Shown piece after piece: positions 7,966 through 15,013 of a stretch of 25,100 nucleotides of DNA (its first letter is position 1; each line of letters opens with the position of its first letter). Where the stretch lies: the NCBI GenBank assembly GCA_036396795.1, contig DASWKF010000061.1, forward strand, positions 1-25,100, read 5' to 3'. The position numbers were made by a program, and so were the translations under genes. The stretch is from JAHEEM01 sp036396795. Its GTDB lineage: Bacteria; Pseudomonadota; Gammaproteobacteria; Steroidobacterales; Rariloculaceae. The notes under the pieces were generated by a model. It did not search any database. It saw only the letters and a list, made by a program, of their open reading frames with translations, and was not told the DNA's origin.

Positions 7966-8358
7966 ACGAATAGCAGGACGACGCTCGCGAGCAGCATCGC
8001 GAGGGCGGATATCCCCGGCAAAGAGGTTCTGATGCTGACGGTGGAATACCCGCCGGGCGGAGCCGATCCTGTGCATCGGCACGACGCGCACGGATTCGTC
8101 TACGTGCTCGAGGGCTCGATCGTCATGCAGGTGAAGGGCGGCGCCGAAGTGACGCTCACGCCCGGACAGACGTTCTACGAAGGCCTGCACGACGTGCACA
8201 CGATCGGCCGCAACGCGAGCGCCACGCAGCCTGCGTCCAGAAGACGAGCCTACATCCAGGGTGTGTCGACTCGTTCGGTGGATGAGCTGCTCTCTGTAGT
8301 GGAGGACTTCTATCCCAGCCGCTTGCGGCGAATGCACGAGCGCGCTCAGGGCCTATGA
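7891..8358 (+). pseudogene. Cupin-domain gene remnant with foreign ends
   Basis: The central part (about 8002-8235, IPGKEVLMLTVEYPPG to GRNASATQPA) is a clear small cupin. Motif 1 is PVHRHDAHGFVYVLEGS (H62, H64, E74) and motif 2 is PGQTFYEGLHDVHTIGRN (H103), typical of secreted single-domain cupins of about 130-150 residues. The usual signal peptide is absent: codons 1-36 from the TTG at 7891 lie antisense to the AraC remnant. The expected final strand is also absent; after QPA the frame enters a transposase-like stretch (8239-8292). An internal ATG at 8032 would miss the first strand. The gene is therefore chimeric and probably non-functional, although the cupin core itself looks well conserved. 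Confidence 0.7.
8239..8292 (+). mobile_element. IS256-family transposase fragment
   Basis: Codons for RRRAYIQGVSTRSVDELL resemble the conserved segment AYxQGVSTRxVDDLV of IS256-type (mutator) transposases, which normally sits about a third into a roughly 400-residue protein. Only about 18 codons remain, in frame with the cupin. No terminal inverted repeats or target-site duplication could be identified. It may mark an old insertion-deletion event that also truncated the AraC and cupin genes. Confidence 0.5.
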
Positions 8359-8369
8359 ACTAGCCGCTC

Positions 8370-8846
8370 TCACGGAAACCCGATCAGCCGCCCCGCCAGC
8401 GCGACCGTGGCCCAGAGCGAGAGCGACACCGAGGCGACGAGCTTTCGGCTGAGCGCGTTTGTGTTTCCCTCATCCTCCATGATCACGCGGCGGCGGACGG
8501 AGAACGTGAACGTAAGCGCGAGAAGTGCGACAGCCACTTTGACCCAGAAAGTCGTGAGGTAGTAGTACTTCGTCGCGAAGCACATGAAAAGCAGCAGACC
8601 TGTCGGCAACATGATAAGCAGGCTCGCAAGCAGCCACGGCTCGGCTTCGCGCCCGATCTCGGCCACTGGCCGGCGCGTGAGCCCGAACCCTAAGAGCCTG
8701 AGATCGACGACGAGCACGGCGCCGCCGAGCATGGCGAGCCCGAGCAGATGTGCACTCGCGATCATCGGAAAGAGCCACGGTGAGCTTCGCATCGCCACGA
8801 GCAATGGGGAGTATTGCAGCCATTCGAAGAAGGCGAGCAGCGACAT
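8370..8846 (-). CDS. DUF6644-like four-helix membrane protein (copy 2)
   Basis: This 158-residue integral inner-membrane protein has four predicted helices, at about residues 24-50, 70-91, 99-116 and 135-156. It is a paralogue of the gene just upstream: both begin MS-(I/L)-x-x-F-x-E-W-L, share a helix-1 histidine (SAHLLGL here, TVHVMTL there), a conserved VDLRLLG/IDLRLLG segment, and a final L-x-LWA-x-x-x-AGR. The start codon shares one base with the stop of the upstream copy (TGATG), implying translational coupling and possibly a heterodimer. Function is unknown. It is the last gene of a minus-strand group and ends 11 bases from the convergent cupin remnant. Confidence 0.82.
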   Translation of the reverse strand: MSLLAFFEWLQYSPLLVAMRSSPWLFPMIASAHLLGLAMLGGAVLVVDLRLLGFGLTRRPVAEIGREAEPWLLASLLIMLPTGLLLFMCFATKYYYLTTFWVKVAVALLALTFTFSVRRRVIMEDEGNTNALSRKLVASVSLSLWATVALAGRLIGFP

Positions 8847-9346
8847 CAGAACCAGTACTGTTGATACGGGATCATGCGCCCGGCCACAATGATGCCGGCC
8901 CAGAGCGTGAGCCCCAACCCACCTGCGACTCTAGCGCCTCGCGGCGGGACGCGATCAAGCTCCCACTCGGCGACGCGCCTGTAGACTGTCTTGTGAAACA
9001 CCCAGACGTTCGAGCCAGCCAGGATGAGCAGGACCATCTTGGCTCGAAAAAACAGATTCCCGTACCTCTCGAGCGGTGCCGCATAGAAAAGCAGCAGTCC
9101 CGACACGACCATGACAAGCAAGCCCGCCAAGGCCCACGGAACGAGCCGAGATACGAGCTCCGACGCCGGTACGCGCAGCATTGTAAGCCCGAGCAAGCGC
9201 AGATCGATGATGACGGCCATCCCCGCGAAGACGCAAAGCGTCATGACGTGTACCGTCAAGACGGAGAGGAATACATAGCGGGACTCATGCAGCGCAACAC
9301 TCCCTGGTGTCGCTGCGAGCCATTCAAGAAAGGTGACGATCGACAT
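8846..9346 (-). CDS. DUF6644-like four-helix membrane protein (copy 1)
   Basis: This is a membrane protein of 166 residues with four hydrophobic helices and a conserved VIIDLRLLG segment, paralogous to the downstream copy. The ATG at 9346 (MSIVTFLEWLAATP) aligns with the other copy's start and is preferred. A GTG at 9370 would add eight residues, and neither has a clear ribosome binding site. A histidine in the first helix (TVHVMTL) is shared by both copies and might bind a cofactor; this is speculation. It follows the DUF6152 gene closely on the same strand. Confidence 0.82.
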   Translation of the reverse strand: MSIVTFLEWLAATPGSVALHESRYVFLSVLTVHVMTLCVFAGMAVIIDLRLLGLTMLRVPASELVSRLVPWALAGLLVMVVSGLLLFYAAPLERYGNLFFRAKMVLLILAGSNVWVFHKTVYRRVAEWELDRVPPRGARVAGGLGLTLWAGIIVAGRMIPYQQYWF

Positions 9347-9400
9347 GGCGGGAGCAACGTGATCGCTCACGCTCCCGACGCGAGAGCCCGTCCTCGCGCT

Positions 9401-9832
9401 TTAATCCCGGCTGTTGGCGGGCGGATTTCCGTCGGCACCCGGCGCGGACCCGCCCATGAAGACCTTGCGGCCGTCGAGATACTCGAAGAATACGCCGACA
9501 CCCTTGTTCTCGCCGGTCTTGGCCTGATAGCCGAAAACTCTGATCTCGGAGCCGATCGGCAAACTGTCCTTGGTCAATCCGTTCCTGAAAAGATTGACGG
9601 GCGGACCACCTTCGAGCCCCCAATTGGTTACCGTGCCGTCTTCGTTCGTCACGTCCATCCAGATCCACGAGTGTGGGTTGACGAGCTCAACCTTCGTGAC
9701 CACTCCCTGTAGGTTGAGCGGCCTGCTCTCGTCGAACGCGGCCGCGAACGAATGATGGGCGAGAGTCGACGTCGCTACCAGCGATGAAGCGGTCGCAAGG
9801 GCTGTGCAAACTAGTATGCTTGCTCTCGGCAT
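9401..9832 (-). CDS. Secreted DUF6152 family protein
   Basis: This 143-residue exported protein has a signal peptide (MPRASILVCTALATASSLVA..TLA, residues 1-25). The mature chain starts HHSFAAAFDE, the hallmark of DUF6152. The following beta-rich domain (GVVTKVELVNPHSWIWMDV, EGGPPVNLFRNGL, IGSEIRVFGYQAK) also fits. The double histidine at the mature N-terminus could bind metal, but this is unproven. The ATG at 9832 was chosen over an upstream in-frame ATG because it starts the signal peptide and follows GGGGAATGA. It sits between a secreted protein gene (34-base gap) and the membrane pair, so the group is probably one operon. Confidence 0.85.
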   Translation of the reverse strand: MPRASILVCTALATASSLVATSTLAHHSFAAAFDESRPLNLQGVVTKVELVNPHSWIWMDVTNEDGTVTNWGLEGGPPVNLFRNGLTKDSLPIGSEIRVFGYQAKTGENKGVGVFFEYLDGRKVFMGGSAPGADGNPPANSRD

Positions 9833-9866
9833 GGGTTCATTCCCCGCTGTTGTTCCAAGACACGAC

Positions 9867-11003
9867 TCAGTCGCCCGACTGAGCCTCATATTCCTCTGCC
9901 CGAATTTGGGCGCCTCTGACTACGTTAATAATGCCGTAGTTGTGCTCGTGGCAGGCCCACTCGAATAGCCCCGGTGGGTTCATCTTGGGCCAGGGAATCT
10001 CGAGCGTCCACGGCGCTTCCCAGGTCGTCGGGTCAGTCAACGTTGCCTCATACAGAAGCGTGTCCTCGGCGACGCGCGTCAAGCGCTCGACGAGACGCAG
10101 GTTTCCACCGAGTCCCCTGGGACGTACCCACGTCCTATCCTCGTGAAAGTTCGTCGTCTCGATGACGAGCGTATCGCCCTCCCAGTGGCCGCGCGAGACC
10201 CCGAGCCAAGCGCGGATGTCGTCCGGTAGCTTGGGCCGTCCGTCCAACGGGATGATGCGCACGTCGCTGTTGCTCTGCGTGATCAGGATCACGTAGTTGG
10301 GAGTCTGGACGATGCGCGACTCACCGATCTGCTGTTCGAACGGCACACGCGGCGGGCCCTCGGAGCCGACGATACAGCGCTCGGTCGGGTGGCGAGATTG
10401 CAGCGTGTCGCGCCGCGCCTGCGCCTCCCACCGCTCGCGCCCTTCGGGCGTCAGCGCGGGGATTCTTCCATCGGGTGGGTCCACGATCAGCGCCGTGCGC
10501 CGGTTCGGCCACATCGGGCTCTGCCAGTTGTCCATGCCGAACTCGGTCCAATCGTAGTGCACCGTCGCGGGATCGACGGATGCATCGACGAGCCCGGCCT
10601 TCTGGAAGGCTTCGATGGCTTCCGGAATGGTATAGAGTGGCTTGCCGGCGAGCTCGGCGGGCCTTTCCAGCGGCGTGTAGGTCGCGCTGATCCAATAGCC
10701 CTGCAGATCGGGATGACCCCAAGGCGTGCGCGGGGAGGGCTCGCGTGGCCGTTCCGGGTCCCAGACCCCCTCGATCGCTCTCGCGAGCGCGGCATCGACG
10801 TCCTTTTCGAAGTAAGCGAAGGTCTCTTCCGATGTCCGCAGCGAGGCCGCGCGGGCAGCCTGGACCGCCTCCTCGGCGCCCGGATTGACGAGCGCCGACG
10901 GCGGTGCCTGACCCTGGCCGAGCGTGGGCGCGGGCATGCCGAGCACGGCCGCGATCACGACGGTCGTCGTGGCGCTCGGCGTCGCAGAACCTCGCTTACG
11001 CAT
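9867..11003 (-). CDS. Secreted protein of unknown function with GHWEGDTLV motif (long form)
   Basis: This is a 378-residue exported protein. The start at 11003 was chosen because GGGAGG lies just upstream and a signal peptide follows (residues 1-30, ending TLGQG); the frame is open upstream into the neighbouring gene. Conserved-looking segments are TPWGHPDLQGYW (about 93-104), NRRTALIVDPPDGRIPALTPEG (about 167-188), GHWEGDTLVIETTNF (272-286) and FEWACHEHNYGI (347-358). This layout matches a widespread but uncharacterised family of secreted proteins in Acidobacteria and Steroidobacter-like proteobacteria. It starts 26 bases after the stop of the next paralogue and is followed 34 bases later by DUF6152. 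No catalytic residues can be assigned. Confidence 0.82.
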   Translation of the reverse strand: MRKRGSATPSATTTVVIAAVLGMPAPTLGQGQAPPSALVNPGAEEAVQAARAASLRTSEETFAYFEKDVDAALARAIEGVWDPERPREPSPRTPWGHPDLQGYWISATYTPLERPAELAGKPLYTIPEAIEAFQKAGLVDASVDPATVHYDWTEFGMDNWQSPMWPNRRTALIVDPPDGRIPALTPEGRERWEAQARRDTLQSRHPTERCIVGSEGPPRVPFEQQIGESRIVQTPNYVILITQSNSDVRIIPLDGRPKLPDDIRAWLGVSRGHWEGDTLVIETTNFHEDRTWVRPRGLGGNLRLVERLTRVAEDTLLYEATLTDPTTWEAPWTLEIPWPKMNPPGLFEWACHEHNYGIINVVRGAQIRAEEYEAQSGD

Positions 11004-11029
11004 CTGACATCCCTCCCAATGCCATGTTC

Positions 11030-11863
11030 CTATTTGCCCATGAGCCCGAGCGGTTCGTACATGAGCTCCTCCACGAAGGGCACGCAGTTGAACTCGATTA
11101 GCTGCGCTTCTGGCTCGATGTGCTTGTATAGCGTGAAGCTCATGGTCCACGGTCGCGTGAAGACCTTCGGATCCTCGATCGTCGCTTCGTACCGGATGTG
11201 ATACGGGCTCAGCGGCGTCCAGCGCTCGACGACGTGCAATGCGTCGCTGTGGAAGTTGCCGGCCCGGTCGAACCACGTGTAGCCGTTGAAGCCTGTGACG
11301 TCGACGACGAGCGTGTCACCGTCCCAATGTCCGTTCGACCAACCCATCCACGTGTCGCTCGGCGGGCTGGAGTCGAAATCCATGTGGATCGTGCGGTATG
11401 TGCCCTTGTACTCGTAGACGATGATGATCTCATCCGGCGTTTGGAAGATCTGAAACGGATACGGCATATAGTTCGCACGCGGGATGCCGGCGCGAAAGCA
11501 CTGTAGCTCCCGATCACCCGTATCGAACCGGCTCGGGTCGTTTGTGACATTGACGAGCGTGCGGTTCGCGAAGTTTTCCTTCTGCTTCGCGGTCGCCCAC
11601 GGTTGATACGGGAGCTCGTTGCCGTGCACGATGCTCTGAGCGGCCCGCCCGGCGCCCCAGGCGCCGAGAAGCTCGGGGTGCGGACCCGCTTGCGCCGAAT
11701 GCGCGAGGATATCCCAGTTCGCCGTGGTGAAGGATTGCCAGATTCCGCTGAGATCGGGCCTCCCGTCGGCCGTTCGTGGCAGCGACGCGCGAGATTCGTC
11801 GGCAGGCGTTTGAGCGGCGGCGAGCTCCATCGCCACGAGGCCGAGCACGGCGGCTGCGGCCAT
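11030..11863 (-). CDS. Secreted protein of unknown function with GHWDGDTLV motif (short form)
   Basis: This exported protein of about 277 residues is related to its downstream neighbour. It has DGRPDLSGIWQSF near the N-terminus, PYPFQIFQTPDEIIIVYEY in the middle, NGHWDGDTLVVDVTGFNG, then HVVERWTPLSPYHIRYEATIEDP. The ATG at 11863 gives a short Ala-rich signal peptide with no positive charge. GTG at 11869 adds two residues. A CTG at 11902, following GGGGGT, would add an Arg/His-containing n-region that makes a better signal peptide. The true start is therefore uncertain. It is probably the first gene of the group running down to 8370. Confidence 0.8.
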   Translation of the reverse strand: MAAAAVLGLVAMELAAAQTPADESRASLPRTADGRPDLSGIWQSFTTANWDILAHSAQAGPHPELLGAWGAGRAAQSIVHGNELPYQPWATAKQKENFANRTLVNVTNDPSRFDTGDRELQCFRAGIPRANYMPYPFQIFQTPDEIIIVYEYKGTYRTIHMDFDSSPPSDTWMGWSNGHWDGDTLVVDVTGFNGYTWFDRAGNFHSDALHVVERWTPLSPYHIRYEATIEDPKVFTRPWTMSFTLYKHIEPEAQLIEFNCVPFVEELMYEPLGLMGK

Positions 11864-11869
11864 CGCCAC

Positions 11870-12087
11870 AGTCCTCGCGCCGCTCGAGCGATGATTCGTC
11901 AGAGCCCGTCTACCCCCAGAGCTGCGCCCGGAAGTCGGCTTTCCTTAGTCGAAATCGAGTGTGAACGGGGCAGGAACGCCTCCCATTCCTGCAACTGTGG
12001 TCACTCTGTCATACCGAATCTGTCAGTGTCAACGCGCCCGAAGCTGTGGATCGTGCAGGCGGCGCCCCACGGCTCATCCCATTGAAC
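11870..12087 (-). promoter_or_regulatory. Probable promoter region of the secreted-protein operon
   Basis: This 218-bp gap separates two same-strand genes and is the likeliest site for the operon promoter. On the minus strand a TTGACA lies at 12032-12027, but no good -10 sits at 16-18 bases; TATGAC is only 13 bases away. An inverted repeat, caggaa/ttcctg, occurs at 11971-11991. No coding potential was seen. Confidence 0.3.
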
Positions 12088-13122
12088 TCAACGGACCTCC
12101 GGCCACCGCGCGCAATTCCATGGCTTGATCGTCTCATCCGGAACCGATCGCCACCGGGCGGTGATCTCGACGGGCTCGGTGAAGTTCTGCGGGTCGGTCA
12201 CCGTAGCGCGCCAATCCAGTGTCTGCTCGTTTTCACTCAGGATGAACCGCTCCACGATCTCGACCCCGTCGCTCATCGGCACACCATCGTCGTTGAAATA
12301 CGGATAGTCGATGCGACTCGTCGATACGACCAGCGTATTCCCTTCCCACCGACCGACAGAATAACCTAGGGGCGTGGCGGCCTGACCCCGGGCAGTGGCC
12401 CCCGGGCTCATGTGGATCGTTCGAGCAACATCGTTCTGCTCGCTTCGCATGATAATGTTTCCACGTTGCTCGACGAACTGAATCGGTAGTGTCGAATCCA
12501 TCGCTATCGGCATGCCCACTGGCTCACAGCGAAACAGCGGGTGGTCACGCAGTTCATCGAAGCCTTCGATCTGTGCCCTGGCGGCCTCGGTCAGTGGCAG
12601 GTTGGGCCCGCCGCCGCCCTCGCGGTCGACGAACGTCCACACGCGAAAAATGCCGCGCGCCTCGTTGTCTCCAGCATCCGGAACGCCTGATGGCGAAGGC
12701 GCCAACAGGTCCGCCCCGCTCCAGAAAAGCTCACGCCCCGGGCGCAGAATCGCCTCGGCGCCGTCGGGAAGTAGGACGCTGCGCCCCAAATACACGCCTT
12801 CGCGCCGAGTGGAGGCCTGGACCGCTACCCTGACCTCATCGCCGACACGAAACGCATCCGCCGTCACCCCCTGGCGATCAAGAGAGTTGGCAGAGCTCCA
12901 CCCTTCCACTCTCCACAGCTCCTCCTCACCCGCGCCGTTGGTGACTTTGATGGTCAGTACGGGGTGAGGGTTTCGCCAGGCAACGGTCACGAGCTCACCC
13001 GGCACGTCCAGTATCTCGTCCGAGAACTCCGCACGCGAATGATGCCCGGATGCGGTGAAGGGAAACACGACTGACCCTATTGCAGCCGCGAGGCTGACGT
13101 TTAACGCGCTAGTATTTGACAT
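12088..13122 (-). CDS. Secreted fusion of DUF6152-like domain and GRWEGNTLV-motif domain
   Basis: This 344-residue exported protein combines features of its neighbours. After a signal peptide (residues 1-26) the mature chain begins HHSRAEFSDEILDVPGEL and continues VAWRNPHPVLTIKV, matching DUF6152 (compare HHSFAAAFDE and VELVNPHSWIWM in the 9401-9832 protein). The C-terminal half carries GYSVGRWEGNTLVVSTSRI, VEIVERF and LDWRATVTDPQNF, matching the two GHW-(E/D)-G-D-T-L-V proteins. The ATG at 13122 is preferred because GGGGGT lies at correct spacing; a GTG at 13131 is the alternative. The 218-bp gap downstream means it may be transcribed separately or be the operon's first gene. Confidence 0.85.
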   Translation of the reverse strand: MSNTSALNVSLAAAIGSVVFPFTASGHHSRAEFSDEILDVPGELVTVAWRNPHPVLTIKVTNGAGEEELWRVEGWSSANSLDRQGVTADAFRVGDEVRVAVQASTRREGVYLGRSVLLPDGAEAILRPGRELFWSGADLLAPSPSGVPDAGDNEARGIFRVWTFVDREGGGGPNLPLTEAARAQIEGFDELRDHPLFRCEPVGMPIAMDSTLPIQFVEQRGNIIMRSEQNDVARTIHMSPGATARGQAATPLGYSVGRWEGNTLVVSTSRIDYPYFNDDGVPMSDGVEIVERFILSENEQTLDWRATVTDPQNFTEPVEITARWRSVPDETIKPWNCARWPEVR

Positions 13123-13285
13123 TGGAAACACCCCCGATCATCGTTCGTGATCTTCCATGGCATTCTACTCGAGGGGAGAACGGAACGGGTGCCGGCCTAC
13201 TCGGCCGCAACGACGCAAACTGGCCAACAAGGTGGAGGCCAGTGTCCTAGGCAAGGTGTCGGGCCGTGGATTCAACTGTCCAGCG

Positions 13286-13545
13286 CTATTTGAATTCGAA
13301 CTCGACGAGTTCGATAACGGTCGTACCGGTGTTCTTCACGGCTCTCGTCTGTCCGGCAGCCTGACCCACATATCCAGGCCGTAGAACAAGCTGCAGCACG
13401 TACGTCCCGGGTCGCGGCACGATGCAGATATCTGCCCTAACTGGCTCAATATTCGGTGCAAGTCAACAGTCTGATCCAATACCGTCTGGGCGGCGAGGAT
13501 CCCCTTCGGATCCGCCGCTCTTACGGTTGACCCAGGTTGCCGCAC
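13286..13545 (-). pseudogene. Frameshifted small protein of unknown function
   Basis: On the minus strand an open frame from 13462 to the stop at 13286 reads as sensible beta-rich protein: PNIEPVRADICIVPRPGTYV, then LQLVLRPGYVGQAAGQ, then VKNTGTTVIELVEFEFK. It has no start codon; a TGA precedes it. Upstream, another frame (13545 to about 13460) supplies TVRAADPKGILAAQTVLDQ and then VDL, which joins naturally to PNIEPV if one base is added or removed near 13460. The joined product would be about 85 residues. I do not recognise the family; the C-terminal sheet vaguely recalls cupin-like ends. The rest of 13132-13630 shows no gene. Confidence 0.5.
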
Positions 13546-13630
13546 GTCATGTAATGTGTCTCCGGCGGGATCGGGAAAGATAGTCCTGACCGAGCGATGC
13601 AGTTCGCGCCGAGGGCCAGGAGGGGCTTGT

Positions 13631-14932
13631 ATGCGGATTCAGAGACACCTTCCTCTAAACGTTGTCATTGTGACGGCGGCTGTGTTCGCCATGGGGCTGT
13701 ACGTCAAGGGCGGCGCGCAGGCGCAAACCGCCCCGCACTACAAGTTCGATCCCGACTGGCCGAAGCCGCTGCCGAACAACTGGAAGCTCGGCGGGGTCAT
13801 TGGGCTGGGTATCGACCAGGACGACAACGTCTGGGTGTACCACCGGCCGACGGACCTGACGAGCCTTGAGCTCGAGGCGGAGCTCGGCGTGTCGGACTGC
13901 TGCGTACGCCCGCCCTCGATGATTCACATCAGCAAGGACGGGAGCGTGATCGGCTCGTTCGATGCGCCGCAGGGGCACGGCATGGACGTCGACGACAGCG
14001 GGTTTGCCTACCTCGGCCAGGATACGGTCCGGAAGTACGACACGCGGACGGGCGAGCTGGTCGGCGAGATCGCGCGCACGCCGGAGCGCCCGGGCGGCGC
14101 TCCGAACCGGCCCTTCAGTATTCCGAAACGCATCCCGGGACAGGGCGGGCCGTCGCCGCTCACTCGGTTTCTCCAGCCACCGCACGGTCCGGCTCCCGCC
14201 CAGCAGACGGCCGAGGAGGCGAAGGCGATGGCGGCGTTCTATGCGAAGTATCCGCCGTCCACTCCGATGATCGTCGGGACGATCGAAGAGATTCGCGTCG
14301 ACGAGGCGCACAACGAGATCTACGTAGCCGACAACTACCTCCAGGGCCGCGTGCTCGTTTTCGATCTCGACACGCTGGCGTTCAAGCGCGGCTGGGGTGC
14401 GTATGCAAAGCCGCTTGCCGAGATTTCGCTCGATCCCGCAGATCACGAGTGGGTCGGCAGCACGCCGCCGAAGGAGTTCCAGGGGCACTTGACCGTCAAC
14501 GTCTCCCGCGACGGCTTGGTGTATGCTGCCGACCGCGCGGCGGATCGCGTGCACGTGACGACGCGGGAGGGGGAGTTCGTCGAGGAGTTCCTCTTCTCGC
14601 CGCCTGGGACCAAGCGCGGCGACGTCGGCAGCCGTGGCGTGGCCGGCGGCGTGACGTTCTCGGCTGATTCAGAGCAGCGGTATCTCTACGTCTCCGACAT
14701 GAAGAACAACACGATCTGGTTTGTCGATCGTGCTGACGGTACGGTTCTAGGTCGCTACGGGAGCATGGGGGACAACGGTGGCCAGTTTTTCGGGCTGGAG
14801 CTGTCCGTTACCGACTCGCGCAACAACATCTACACCGGTGAAGTGTTCGCGGGCAAGCGCGTGCAACGGCTCGTGCCGGCCGACAGTCCACGCGGCGAGC
14901 TTCTCGAGCAGCTGTCGACGCTGCAGCCGTAG
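13631..14932 (+). CDS. Secreted NHL-type beta-propeller protein
   Basis: This exported protein of 433 residues has a signal peptide (residues 1-32, VVIVTAAVFAMGLYVKGGAQAQ region). The body has propeller-blade repeats of NHL/peptidylglycine-monooxygenase-like type, including GLGIDQDDNVWVYHR, GMDVDDSGFAYLGQDTVRKYD, RVDEAHNEIYVADNYLQGRV, NVSRDGLVYAADRAADRVHV and LYVSDMKNNTIWFVDR. The ATG at 13631 follows GGAGGGG at eight bases, and 25 further in-frame upstream codons are rejected. It probably binds ligands or partners in the periplasm; no catalytic residues can be assigned. It runs opposite to the flanking minus-strand genes and appears to be a single-gene unit, ending at a hairpin facing the TRAP receptor gene. 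Confidence 0.88.
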   Translation: MRIQRHLPLNVVIVTAAVFAMGLYVKGGAQAQTAPHYKFDPDWPKPLPNNWKLGGVIGLGIDQDDNVWVYHRPTDLTSLELEAELGVSDCCVRPPSMIHISKDGSVIGSFDAPQGHGMDVDDSGFAYLGQDTVRKYDTRTGELVGEIARTPERPGGAPNRPFSIPKRIPGQGGPSPLTRFLQPPHGPAPAQQTAEEAKAMAAFYAKYPPSTPMIVGTIEEIRVDEAHNEIYVADNYLQGRVLVFDLDTLAFKRGWGAYAKPLAEISLDPADHEWVGSTPPKEFQGHLTVNVSRDGLVYAADRAADRVHVTTREGEFVEEFLFSPPGTKRGDVGSRGVAGGVTFSADSEQRYLYVSDMKNNTIWFVDRADGTVLGRYGSMGDNGGQFFGLELSVTDSRNNIYTGEVFAGKRVQRLVPADSPRGELLEQLSTLQP

Positions 14933-14955
14933 TCCGTCGGCGGGGAGTCCGTGGA

Positions 14956-14981
14956 ATGCGCGTGGTAGTCGCTACGCGCAT
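14956..14981. repeat. Inverted repeat between convergent genes
   Basis: Arms atgcgcgt (14956-14963) and acgcgcat (14974-14981) form a perfect 8-bp stem around a 10-base loop between the stops of two convergent genes. No T-run follows on either strand. It may act as a shared weak or factor-assisted terminator. Confidence 0.4.
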
Positions 14982-15013
14982 GGCCCCATCGCAAGGCGGA
15001 TGTCGGCTATGCC

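Noticed and set aside
7351..8337. Single 328-codon minus-strand gene
   Set aside because: Only the last 204 codons look like AraC; the first 124 are antisense to the cupin core and are His/Arg-rich, so the frame is accidental there.
13296..13314. 19-base perfect palindrome tcgaactcg-a-cgagttcga as an operator
   Set aside because: It falls within the probable coding end of the frameshifted small gene (VIELVEFEF), where such symmetry can arise from codon pattern.
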